Positions 13,092 to 23,470 of a stretch of DNA of 64,000 bases are shown piece after piece; within the stretch, counting starts at the first letter, position 1; each line of letters starts with the position of its first letter. The DNA lies in the NCBI GenBank assembly GCA_037892935.1, contig JAYXKI010000007.1:496001-560000 (forward strand), read 5' to 3'. Below the pieces are notes generated by a model, which saw nothing but the letters and a program-made list of their open reading frames with translations, had not been told where the DNA came from and did not search any database. Source of the stretch: Phlebopus portentosus (Eukaryota; Basidiomycota; Agaricomycetes; Boletales; Boletinellaceae). A program made the position numbers and the translations under genes.

Positions 13092-15728
13092 TTACATGGT
13101 GGTATCAGCTTGCATAGGTGCAACAGTACCTCCTCTTGCAGCATGCGGAGTGAATGTATGCCAACGGTCGTTGTAGCGTACATCTGAATGTGAGTCGAAA
13201 TTCGTAAGTTGAAGGTAAAGATCCTAGAGACTGCGTCTGCTTACCAAGCGGACGGCCGCCATACATATAATTCTGGAACTTGGCTATAGATTCACGTGGG
13301 TCAACTGACGAATTTCAATAAAACAAAACGTTTACCAATGGCAGTTTCAGCTTCTGGAACTTGTGCGAACTGGACAACCCCGGCGCCCTTCGAGCGTGAG
13401 CCGTCATACAGAATCTCTGCCAGCTCAACTGTCCCGGTTGTTTCGAACAATTCCACGAGATCTTCATTGGCCGTCGACCAAGGCAACTTAATGTAATTAA
13501 ATGAAACTTGCTTCAGACCATCTCGGAGGGAAAGCAAGAACTGATTGCTTACGTTGCGAACCATAATTTGTTGATTAGGCTCCACGTCGAAATTTCCGTA
13601 TCCACTACCAAACCCACTCGACGAACCGAATGTATCAGCCCCAGAGTCCGGTCCAGTGTACGGCTTATACAAATCATCGATTGAACGACTATCCCCTGCA
13701 CCTCCTCCGAAACCACTGCGGAAACCGCCACGGAGTCCTCCGCCGCGTCCTCCTCTGAAACCGCCTCTTCCGCGAAAGCTCCCTCTAAACGTGCCAGGCC
13801 CAGACAGACCAGCGTAACGATCCTAATGTACCATCGTCACTAGATTGAGATCATCGCGTCGAAATCCACTCACCTCGCGAACTTCGAGGACGCGGCCATA
13901 CCATTCATAGCCGTTGTACATACCTGCAATGGTCAAGTAAATCAATCTCCTAAAAAGATAATTCTTGTATACATACTAATCGCTGACTGCGCGTCCTTTA
14001 CGGTCTCAAAAAGCACGGTTCCGGAGCCTTTCGCTCTACCATCGGCGCCTATATTGATATCCGCGCGTACAATGTTACCAGCTTGACGGAAAAGGTCTTT
14101 GAGGTCCTGCCAGCCAGCTTGGTACGGCAACTTTTCCAAAGATCAAGAAATAAATGTTAAGACACGTAAAGGCCAACAAGACGATACCTACATTGCCGAT
14201 ATAAAGTTGGTTCCCTGGATTCGCTCCGCCACCACCACCACCTCCTCCTCCATACGAGGAAGAACGTGGAGGAGGCTGCGCATGGAGACCTTGCCCTGCC
14301 ATAGCCATACCAATCTTACCAGGAACTGGAGTCGCACCAAACCTTGCCTCATTTTCGCGGTCCTTAATTAATAAAATGTCAGTACAATATTAAAAATATC
14401 AAAGCAAGCGAGTATACCTCTCTGATAAACACTGGTCTTCCTAGAAGAGGGACCTCAGAAAGCTCGCGGATAGCACGCTGTGCATCCTCTTGAGAAGCAA
14501 ACTCAACAATACTACATGTAAGGGAAGTCAGTTATGAACAGCTGACATACTTAGTATGAAAACTCACCCGCATCCTTTGGAAATGCCCGTTGGCGTGACC
14601 AAAACTTCGGCAAACAAGACTTCACCAGCTAATACCCCAAAGAAAAAACCCACATCAGAATACTTCGTCCTCACAACTTTCAACGACAGCCATCCAATGG
14701 CACGAAAGAACGAAAACTAAAATGAAAGGAGCCCGCGTTCTACTGCGTGTCTCACACTCTGCTTCATCCTCAACAACTGGCTCTGGCACCCTCATACAAC
14801 CCCCGGCCAAAAACCGACGCATATGAAGTGGCGTAACATCGACGCATCCTGCTCTGCAAAGTGCCCGCAACCAGTAATCGGCCATCTAACCACAACCACT
14901 TAACATCATCACAGATGTCTCAGCCGCGCCAAACCAAAAGTTATGACTACAGAGGCAGTCGCGGACGCGAAGGCGAAAACGAAGAAAACCAGAAACAACA
15001 CGACAAATCGACTTCGCCAACCCACCTCCCCTCATAAATTCCATCAAGTCGCGGTACCGGACGTCGTAGCTGAGGTTGCCGACGTATACGCGGTTCTCGC
15101 GCTTGCTGATCTTGGAAAATTCGAGTGCTTCTTCTGGGTCTGCATTCATTGGACCGCCAAGCGAACGAGCAAACTGGTCATATTTGCGGTCGCGACTACG
15201 ACTTCGGCTACGCGACCGCGAATATCTCGGTGAGCGAGAACGTGAGTAGTAACGGCGAGAGCGCCGACGAGAAGACACGGACCGGCGGCGTGGAGAACGA
15301 GAGCGACTCCGAGACCGGGAGCGCCTCCTTGCCCGGCGCTTAATGTGATGTATGAGAATCGGGTTGACTTATGAACATGACAAATAAAACTTACTTCTGG
15401 TTCCCAATGATCATTACGACGACGACCTGCAATACAAAATCAGTTCAATATCAGCCAATGCAGATAGCATAAATTTTGCTGAGAAATAAATATCGCAAAG
15501 GTACGAAACGCGTGTCGCCACGAGAAACAAACGACGACGTCTCAAGAGAGGCAAACCCGACGCACCTAAATCACGACGCTCCCGATCTCTACTGTGGTCT
15601 CTACTGTGGTCTCTGTCTTTCTCACGTTTTTCCCGACTTCTGTCGCGCCTGTCTCGCTCCCTGTCTCGCTCCCTACCATTCAACTTATCCTCAGGGAGGT
15701 CTTCCTTGTTCTTCATATCGACGTCCAT
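13092..15728 (-). CDS. GBP2: SR-like RNA-binding protein with three RRMs (Gbp2/Hrb1-like)
   Basis: Nuclear mRNA-binding shuttling protein. Yeast Gbp2/Hrb1 survey spliced mRNA and help export. From start MDVDMKNKEDLPEDK (15728) a run of Arg/Asp/Glu repeats leads, across introns, to an SR region (RRYYSRSRSPRYSRSRS), then RRM1 (RENRVYVGNLSYDVRYRDL...), a Gly-rich linker, RRM2 (NQLYIGN / LPYQAGWQDLKDLFRQAGNI), an RGG-rich stretch (RGSFRGRGGFRGG), and RRM3 (QQIMVRN / LPWSTANEDLVELFETTG). The end is at 13092 (PMQADTTM). RNP2 motifs VYVGNL, LYIGNL and IMVRNL are each present, two of them rejoined over introns. RRM1 is interrupted by an intron of about 397 nt (14629-15025), far longer than its neighbours. 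The Gbp2 symbol is by domain order only. Confidence 0.9.
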
Positions 15729-16200
15729 ACTTGCGCTTTTGTCTTGGAATTCTACTTCAGATATAGAGAAATATGAGCGCAGGAGGATGTGACGGTACGG
15801 AGAGGGTTGGTGGGCGTCAAAAAGAAAAGGCGTCGCAAAATTCTAATTGGATGTTACTGGTGATAGTCACATAGTATTCGTAACCCAGACTGTCACGTTT
15901 TCTTACTTAACTCTATCCATCTGTACGAGAAAAATACCATAATATGAGCATTATGTCGAACAGAAGTGTATGAAGACAGTCAGGTCCAAGGATGGGTATA
16001 TTTATTTAACGAAAGCAAGCGGGGTGTATGGACATAGCGATTAGGCAGCGAAAAAGAACTTTTCAAGTTATTGTCGGAGACAAGAAAAGCTCCATTAAAT
16101 GACGGTTCATGTGGGTTCCTGAATAAATAAACGATGCAAGTTGGTGCAAGACTGGGGAAAATGAGTCAATTTGAAGGTTCCAAGCTGGTGCTTAGACATT
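15729..16200. other. Spacer: RRM-gene promoter and transporter 3' UTR
   Basis: Both flanking genes are on the minus strand, so this holds the promoter of the RRM gene and the 3' end of the transporter transcript. No gene or repeat is recognised. Confidence 0.5.
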
Positions 16201-17921
16201 TTATGCAGGACGCAAGGTGACAGGCACACTCTCGGTACGAGGCACGATGACCCAGCCCGTCATGATTGCAGAACTCGCAAGCGCGAGGGCGCAGCCTGCG
16301 AAGACGTACAGACGAGCTGAAGACACGCCTGTCATAAGCGCGGTAACGACGAAAATGTTCAAGGGAACGCGGAAAAGCGACGATAACTATAGGGGAATAA
16401 GTTACTTGCGTTACAGTGAAAGAACGAAATAAAACTTACCGTAGCTCGGTGGTCGTTTGAAATGAGGGATCCACGCAACATTCCCTGGACTGGATAATAC
16501 ACGCCGACGCATGCTTCAAACATGCAGAAAGCCCAGAAGCGAATGCGCACATCTGCTGTACTGACGCTCGTCGCAAGCGCAAGAGCACCGAGTGTGCACA
16601 CGAGTGAACTCAGCTTCGCGTGGAGTGTTAAGCTGTTATCCGAGTTCTCTGTTGCTTTCAAGTTCGTTGCATTGCCTGGACTGTTAGCCAAAGAGGATGC
16701 GGCGGTATAGAAGAGCGAACCGAGCATCATAGAGATCATGTAGGCAGAAAAGATGTAACCTAGTGGGAGAGCTTCTTCGGGTGCAGAAGCTTCTTGTAGA
16801 GACGGCACCCAGGCAAAGACGAAAAGGTACATAGAACCTTCGAAACATGTCTGGGTGAGGCCGAGTGTGAGAAGAGCTGGGTCTGAGCAGAACAGGGACT
16901 TGTGAGTGATATTGACTTGACAGAAATTATAAAACATTCATACCGTTTCGAGCGATGGTCCATGCTTGACCGAGGCGCTTGACCTGGAATGGATCGGAGT
17001 ATACTTCCTTTCCTCCTCCATTTCCATAATTTTCTCCCCAAAGGGAATTGATAACTACCCACGCGAGCACGAGAAGCATCCCACTAACCACGAATGGCGC
17101 GGTGAAGGTGTTGAACACATCAACGACTTTGTCGCTTGCGATGCCTGCTGAGAACGCGACGAAGCCGTTCACCAGCGTTGCCAGTCCAAAGATGGAACTG
17201 AGCTCTGATTGGTCGACCCCTTGGTTGTTTGCGGAGGAGACAAGCCATGATTCGAAGGACGAAAAGAGAATCGATCCAGAGATACCACCCAGTACGCGTC
17301 CCAAGTAAAGTATCGGTAGGTCGGGAAAGAGAATGCAAAGGCATGAAAGAGAATAAGTTACACAAAAAGCCTGGCAGATGCGTTTTCTCCCACTGAGGAC
17401 GTAATGAAATGTTCAGTAGAAACGCTCCGACCTGAAGCGACTCACTATTGATCGGCCCAGGCGCCAACGATGGAGGCAGAAAGTCCGCCAGAAAGAAAAC
17501 CAATGACGAAAAGACTGGCTACGACACGTTCCGAGAGTTCGTACTGTTCTCGGTATAGCGAGTAGACGTATGGTCCTTGCAACCAGTCGGCGCCTAACCA
17601 GGCGATTATTCAGCCATGACGAGCCCGTGCAACGCACAATCAGGTCGCAAGACACTCACACATGACGATACCATACACAATGAGATACTGCCGAGACAGG
17701 GCAGAAGCGGAAGAGAGGCGTTTCCAACCTACCGATCCGTTCGCGCCATTTTCAGCTGTGTTCGCTGCGTGTGATAGGGTCCTCGCATGACCATTTGCTC
17801 CTGAAGACTGACTCTGACTCTTCTTGCTGGCCGACCGACGCTCAAGGATGACAGCAACGATGCAAAAAGTGGCGAGGACGGCTAACTGGACCTCGTAAAA
17901 ATTCAAGGAACTAGTGGACAT
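16201..17921 (-). CDS. Major facilitator transporter, MFSD5 / molybdate-anion transporter-like
   Basis: Polytopic membrane protein of the MFS_5 group; the animal and algal members (MFSD5/MOT2) are linked to molybdate uptake. Start MSTSSLNFYEVQLAV at 17921 is preferred over an in-frame upstream Met, because the first membrane helix begins about 10 residues later. Helices are visible along the protein (VQLAVLATFCIVAVIL, SLFVIGFLSGGLSASI, TAPFVVSGMLLVLAWVVI, GYIFSAYMISMMLGSLF and a last one near LYVFAGCALALASS). Family blocks include the fragment VYSLYREQY, ILYLGRVLGGISGSILFSSF and FWAFCMFEACVGVYYPVQG; the last is highly typical. It ends with VPVTLRPA at 16201. Substrate is inferred from family only. 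Confidence 0.88.
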
Positions 17922-18055
17922 GGCAGGGCGGCCGGGCTGCGCAGTATAATAATCTGTGGGTGTCCAGTGTCCCAGGAAGGGCAAGTAAGTAGCTTATTTT
18001 ACGAATTTGGAAGGTGTTACTCAAGGCAACAAATAAAAATAAAATTTTACACATA

Positions 18056-18266
18056 CAGGTGGGTACAAAAAGTCTTTGGCCCCCCTGTTTTAGGAAGGTG
18101 ATTTGCATGCCTTCTCGGGAAACGAACACCCGTGAAGCGAGGTCCCCTCATCTTTGCCGACATTGAGCAAGTTGGCAAGGTTGTATCCGACGCTTACAGT
18201 ACCATACATAGCATGCAAATCCTCCTTCCATAAACAGGGGGGCCAAAGACTTTTTGTACCCACCTG
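18056..18266. mobile_element. MITE-type element with mariner-like ends and TA target duplication
   Basis: A 211-bp element with terminal inverted repeats of nearly 60 bases. The left end starts CAGGTGGGTACAAAAAGTCT and the right end is its reverse complement, finishing ACTTTTTGTACCCACCTG. The match extends inward through TTTGGCCCCCCTGTTT and, with a few mismatches, to GATTTGCATGC. Each side is bordered by TA (18054-18055 and 18267-18268), the target duplication made by Tc1/mariner transposases. No transposase is encoded, so it is a non-autonomous element. It sits about 135 bp upstream of the transporter start codon, where it could affect that promoter (inference). Confidence 0.88.
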
Positions 18267-18468
18267 TATAAAAAGTAATGCTTGCCGAAAAGACAATATT
18301 AATGACCCTCGTCCACTTTTCAGCTCCTTTGCTTCACAAAAATGCTGAAAAATCCTAGTCAATATTCTGGCAACAGCCGTTAATCCATTCTAGCCAAGGC
18401 ACTGGACTGCGCCGGAAACTCGGAACCGATATTGACATCACAGCTTACTTGTCCCCTCTCGCCCTAGC

Positions 18469-18502
18469 AAACATTTGTAGTAGATCAGTCGTTTCCCCGA
18501 TA
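18469..18502. repeat. Direct repeat copy 1 (34 bp) downstream of AIM9-like gene
   Basis: Begins AAACATTTGTAG and contains AGATCAGTCG and TTCCCCG. It matches 20869-20902 with three mismatches, in the same orientation. Confidence 0.7.
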
Positions 18503-18940
18503 CTGTGTTTCTGCCCGAAATGCACAGTCTAAGGGTCTTTCCCTTCCACAAATTTTTTATTCATATGCTTGCTCACAAATATTTGATTGTAAGAAAATAG
18601 CACATACTAGAGTTAATTTTATATTTACAGTGTCACGAGACTGAGAATGATTATGTCAGAGTCTTAGTTAGGTAAAATTTCTAGACCACACTCAACTGTC
18701 GATCACTTTCTGTCCATAACCATCACTCAAGAGCGGTGGTATGGGAAGTGATCTTGATCTGCATGTTTTTGCCCCATAACAAGTGAATGTGCTTTATAGG
18801 AAGCTAAAGGACGGTAGTGTCGACGGATTTGTTCTCTGCAAGAAGTTTTCCTCCGACAGAATTTGAAGAATGGTCGACTGGACATGTATACAATAGCACT
18901 AAATCAAATAACAACACCGTGGAATATTTTGATTGATTCA

Positions 18941-20835
18941 TTATATGTAATCCTTTTCGTCCATATCGTTCAAGAACCAATTCGCCTCAGTCTTAGCTCG
19001 GACTTCCTCCTCCGGGATCTCTGTCAACAACCTCAGCTTTAGCAGCTCGGCGAGGGCCTTGGCCATCTCGTAGTGTTCGTTGGACACCCAGGTCTCCGTC
19101 TCGAAACCAATCATGGCTCGGCACCCCTCAAAATTCTCGTCCGCTACTTGCAGCTTTGCGCTCAGCTCCTTCGTCTTGCGTAGGTCGTCGGGTTCGAACA
19201 CGACTGGACACGGCACACCTTCCCCCGTAAGCCTCCCCCATATCTCCGTTGCCTCTATCAGCGTAGCCTTCAGCGCGTGAGTCTCACCCTCCCATGGAGC
19301 ACCGGCTTGGTCGAAAAGGCGGTAGATGAACATGGACACGGGGTCCGACAATGCATCATGATGGAGCTTGTTGTATTCCTCCGTGTTCTTGACGTAATGG
19401 AAGTGGACGAGACGGCAGTGGTAGAGTCCCATCGCGTGGCTCTGCTCGGATTGGTCCAATTCGTCCATGTTCGCCGGCAGTGAGGGTGGGATGAGAGCCT
19501 GCGAGACCGGGTCATCGTAGTTCTGCAAGCGACCTGGTATATTAGCGAGGAGAAACAGGGGTAGAATCGAGGCGTGTTGCCAGTCGAGCAGGCCCACAAT
19601 TTTCAACTGCTTAGAGTCTGGCGACTTCGACACAATGACGTTGCTCGGCTGGAGATCGGGATGGCGGATACGGAAATGATGGAGGGCTGAGTTCTTGGGG
19701 ACGAGCGAGGATGCGATGAGAAGGTAGCGTTCGAGATTCTTGATGTGGTCCGACGGTGACTGTTCCTTGTACCCGTAAGCCTCCCTTCTTTCACGCTGGA
19801 ACGGTAGTAGCGGTCGACCGAACTGTTCTAGATACGCCAGTTCCTTGCGAGCTGCTGCTACGAGCACTGCCTCGGCGCTTTCGTCTATAGTCTCGATTAG
19901 TTCTAGAAAGTTCAACAACAGAAAAGGCAGAGAGTGGTGTACATGGTCCCCTGTCCACGTCGAGCTGCGACCTCCTTCCGAACCACATATGCAACCTGGC
20001 ATCTAGACCGACGCAGAAGCGCTCATCGTTGAGCGGGATGCCTGTCCTCCCTGCCACCTTCTTCAGGTCGTTGGTATAGTAGAGGCTTCCACCAGCCGGA
20101 AAAGGAATCGACATCATGCGAGACTCGAGTTGAGCAAGTTGACGCAAGACCGAAACGATATCCGGTTCCTCCAGCTCCAGCCACACGTCGCTGAGCTTCG
20201 TACCTCTCACAAACTCCATGAAAATATACTCCGTCTTCGCAGCGTTGTCCGACGAAGGAGAGTAATCGTAAACCTCGGGAACAGGCAGCCCAGAGGACCG
20301 GAGGAAACGCATTGTGGCCACTTCACTGGCGATAGCGTAGAACTTGGGAACCGTGATGGGGTACGGGATGCGGACTACCATCTCAAAGCCGCCATGCATG
20401 GTGATAAGGAAAGTCCGGTTGAAGCCGCCTTCGGCGAGCTTCACAAACGTGTCGATATCTTGAGAACTCCGACCAACAGACTGCGCCGCAAGTCGACAAA
20501 GCTCGTCGACGTCGAACTCACGTCTGCGCTCTGCAAGGCGAAGATCATTGTTGACGCTGAATGTACGAGATTACGGATTAGACATATACGCCAGAGAACA
20601 ACATGTATAAGACTTACAGCCAGCGTCCCGATGAATAGTTGAAGAGATTGTCAGGAGAGTCTGACATGCTTGAGAATGCACGACGTGGCAGCTGCCGACA
20701 GGTCCGAGTGAAGTTAGAGATTGAGGAGGAAAGATATGCTGAACGCAGCGAGGAGAGAGGACGGCGCAGAGGCGGATAGATTGATGCTGGTAGCAAATTG
20801 AAGACGAGCATCGCACGCACGAGGGAGTAGTGCAT
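18941..20835 (-). CDS. AIM9: AIM9-like mitochondrial phosphotransferase (APH/protein-kinase fold)
   Basis: Member of the fungal family around Aim9 (altered inheritance of mitochondria 9), which has an aminoglycoside-phosphotransferase fold. Start at 20835 gives an Arg/Ser-rich N-terminus with few acids (LRRPLSSLRSAYLSSS, ...QLPRRAFSS), a good mitochondrial presequence. The family opening follows (FNYSSGRW, then LRLAERRREFDVDELCRLAA). The kinase core has EGGFNRTFLITMHGGFEMVV (glycine loop and lysine strand region), TEYIFMEFVRGTKLSDVW (hinge), RHPDLQPSNVIVS (catalytic loop, Asp and Asn present) and GLLDWQHASI (metal-binding Asp). GRPLLPFQRERRE is another family block. Two introns are needed, near 20555-20625 and 19895-19945. 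Its substrate is unknown even in yeast. The frame is intact. Confidence 0.9.
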
Positions 20836-20868
20836 GCAAATGTGTGCGGAGGGTTGGAAGAGGGATCA

Positions 20869-20902
20869 AAACATTTGTAGCAGATCAGTCGATTCCCCGG
20901 TA
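20869..20902. repeat. Direct repeat copy 2 (34 bp) upstream of AIM9-like gene
   Basis: Same sequence as 18469-18502 with three differences. The two copies bracket the AIM9-like gene. Confidence 0.7.
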
Positions 20903-21381
20903 TTCTATTCTGTACAAACAAAACAGCCGGTTCTGGTCATGGTCTCCCGTTTGCAACGCCTTGGGAGGCTATTACGCTCTCGTGGTTCTCGCGTGCGATG
21001 GTCCTCCCTCCGAATCGGACGGCCCTATGCTCGTCTTGATGCGCCTTAGTCTCTGACGGTCGCCTTGACATGAGCCCGGATACATATCTATTTGATCTTA
21101 AGGGTACCCTATCCGGTTTGCGTCGGCAATGCATGTAATTGATCGGAATTGTGCTAATTGTGCTCGGAGAAGCACGAAACACCTCAGGGCCGCGCCGCGG
21201 CTGCGACAGTCACAATCGCTCTCCAGATCTCTGTAAATTCCCCACTCTGTTATTCTTTTGCCAGTATACTCAGATCCGTTATTTTTTTTGACACTGCGAC
21301 ATGGGTCTGTCTTTCATGCGATTTGGCAGTGAGTTGTTATATGTGTATTACTATGCATAACGATTTTATGCGCGGGACATA

Positions 21382-21407
21382 CTCAGGCTCAGGCTCAGGC
21401 TCAGGCT
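21382..21407. repeat. Short tandem repeat, four CTCAGG units
   Basis: The unit CTCAGG occurs four times in a row, followed by CT. It is a simple microsatellite with no evident function. Confidence 0.8.
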
Positions 21408-21660
21408 TGGATACGAGTTTTAGTCTCTACTAATCGGCTAAGCGATCCCATCAATTCCACAGCGCAATGACCCTTTCATTCTGGATCCCCTGACTTGTAT
21501 ATATATACGCGGCCGCATCATGCAGTGTAACACCTACCTCATTTCTGGACGTTCGTACTCTGTCTGGCTCTTCTCGACTGGGTCTCATAGTGTCTTCTGC
21601 CTCTTGCTCGTCGGCCTCGCGATTCTCACTAGCTCGGTAAGACAAATACCTTCGGAGCCG

Positions 21661-23470
21661 ATGATGGATGTGCAGATCGCAGGACCGTCGAGTATTCCAA
21701 CGGGTCTTGACTCACAGTACCAACCTTTCAAAGAGCGGCAGAGACAAATGGCAAGCAACCAAAAGGCAGAACGCGTCTTCGGAACGCCAGTACCCGCCTC
21801 GTTCCTCAAGCATGGAATTATCGCCAGAGGCGCTATTACCGAAAAGACAGACGGCAAAACCATCAGCTTGAATTCTCCCATCTCAAGATGCCCTACTAGC
21901 ATTTTGCCATGGAACCCTCGCTTGCCTCAGTAAGTTTGATCCAATTGCGTCCCTTTACTCGGAAAGGCTGAATATCCGTTTACCCGATTTTAGAAGCTCG
22001 GATACAACGATTTCAGCATTGCCTCTAGTTTCGGAGGATTCAGCGCCATCGCCAGCTGCGAACACAATTGCAACAGTCCCTCCGTTAAATTTCAAAAGAC
22101 GAACGCAACGCAGAAGCTTCAGCATGGCAAAAATAGAGACAGGACTAACGGATTACAAACGAGATGCGGCGCCGTTTGTCAACGAATCAAACATGCATAA
22201 TAACTCCCAACCAGATTCTCATTTGCAAAGGGCTGGAGAACCTGGTATCTCGCGACGTCAGAGTCTGCCTGAGACTACCACCAGCGCCGTCCTGCCTTCC
22301 AACGAAGCAGCATTGAAACGCCCTCTGCGGCCTCTTCCTCCGGTTCCCACTTCGCGATCTGCCTCTCCGACATCCTCGAATTCGTCTCATCAGTCTCATA
22401 ATGGACCACGTCCGCTTCCGAACCCACCGTTTCGGCTTCCAAGGGTTCCAGTTCCCTCTGTCACTCCGAGCATGCTCGTACCAGTAAACCCAGACTCACC
22501 GCCTACCGACTCCAGCTCAGCCGAGTCAACTCCTCCGCGGGAGACAGCGCCCTTGCGTCTATCCGTTAAGGTCAAGCGTGAATCTGACCTGTTCAGCCCT
22601 CTTTCTCCACTTTCACTCATCACGGACCTTCCAAAGACTTTGCGCATACCAGTCGTTCCGACCGCTCCGAGTCCACGCAGCTCAGAGGCACGTAAGCGAC
22701 ATCGGATTCACGCGTCTCCGTACAAGTTTACGCGCAATCCAACGCGCTTTAGTACAACATCACTCTCATCTCAAGTCTCGGTACCGCCTGTCCCCTCACC
22801 TGCAGAATTGCGTCGGCGCAACCGCGAGAAGATGGCCAAGTTGATACGCGTCCTTGGCGAGAGTCCGCCGAGCGACTTGGTCTTCGCTGCCGAACGCGAG
22901 CGCGAACGGACGAGCGTCGACAGCGAGAATGCGGTGGAAGAAGAGTCGGCGGAAAACCTTAGTAAAACGCCTATCACGTTTGACCCTATCCGAAGGAGCG
23001 TAAGTCTAGGAATTGGAGATTCGACGACTAGTCTGTTCGGCAAAAAGAAGGCTCTATCCGACCCTAATGCTGGACATGGAATACGCGCTCAATCTCCTCC
23101 TGGGGTCCAGTCTCCTTCCCTCAAACCTACATCGTTCCTACGTCGACGTTCGAAGAGAGGCAGAGCAGATAAAGACAACGTACCCCGCTACGTTGTGTCT
23201 CTCTTCGACGCGGGTGAATCCAAAACATCGGAGCGCCTCACGTTCAAGCTGCACACGAAAACTCCAGAGACGCGCCCTGCAGGCTCATACCTACGCGGAG
23301 CGTACAAGTATGATGTGAAGTGCAGTGAACTGAAGACTCCACCATTACCAAAGAAGATTCCTGGCATTGACTTGCCTAGGCTTTCGCAGAAATGGGTTCG
23401 CGACTCTCGTCAGAACCGCTGGGAGGTGGATGACTACGAGAATGTTGTCGCATCTTTGCGGAAGTTATGA
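21661..23470 (+). CDS. Disordered Ser/Pro-rich protein of unknown function
   Basis: I do not recognise this protein. Exon 1 ends at 21929 (...PWNPRLP) and the intron 21930-21993 (GTAAGT..TTTAG) joins in frame to a long second exon ending at 23470. The product is about 580 residues, low in hydrophobic residues and rich in Ser, Pro and Arg (RPLPPVPTSRSASPTSSNSS). One charged helical stretch reads LRRRNREKMAKLIRVLGESP. The C-terminus is more ordered and Trp-bearing (LSQKWVRDSRQNRWEVDDY), which suggests a short conserved docking motif. I chose the Met pair at 21661; the frame is open back to an ATG at 21520, which would add a hydrophobic leader (VFCLLLVGLAIL), so a membrane-anchored form cannot be excluded. 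Long open frame, normal codon use and a clean intron support a real gene. Confidence 0.75.

Larger units (their letters stand above)
17922..18940. other. Intergenic region with MITE and direct-repeat copy
   Basis: Holds the transporter promoter next to 17922, a 211-bp inverted-repeat element (listed separately), one copy of a 34-bp direct repeat (18469-18502) and the 3' UTR side of the AIM9-like gene. No protein gene is recognised; the open frames within the MITE are by-products of its palindrome. Confidence 0.55.
20836..21660. promoter_or_regulatory. Divergent intergenic region: AIM9-like and orphan-gene promoters
   Basis: Holds the promoter of the minus-strand AIM9-like gene, including direct-repeat copy 2 at 20869-20902 only 34 bp from its start codon. 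It also holds the promoter of the plus-strand orphan gene: a TATATATATA run near 21498-21507 lies about 155 bp before the chosen start. A hexanucleotide repeat lies at 21382-21407. Confidence 0.5.

Noticed and set aside
18090..18362. Open frames on both strands with mirrored peptides
   Set aside because: They are produced by the inverted repeats of the MITE and are not genes.
19185..19205. GGTTCGAA-like motif resembling a tRNA T-loop (also near 27055)
   Set aside because: Both lie inside coding exons and no cloverleaf arms can be drawn around them.
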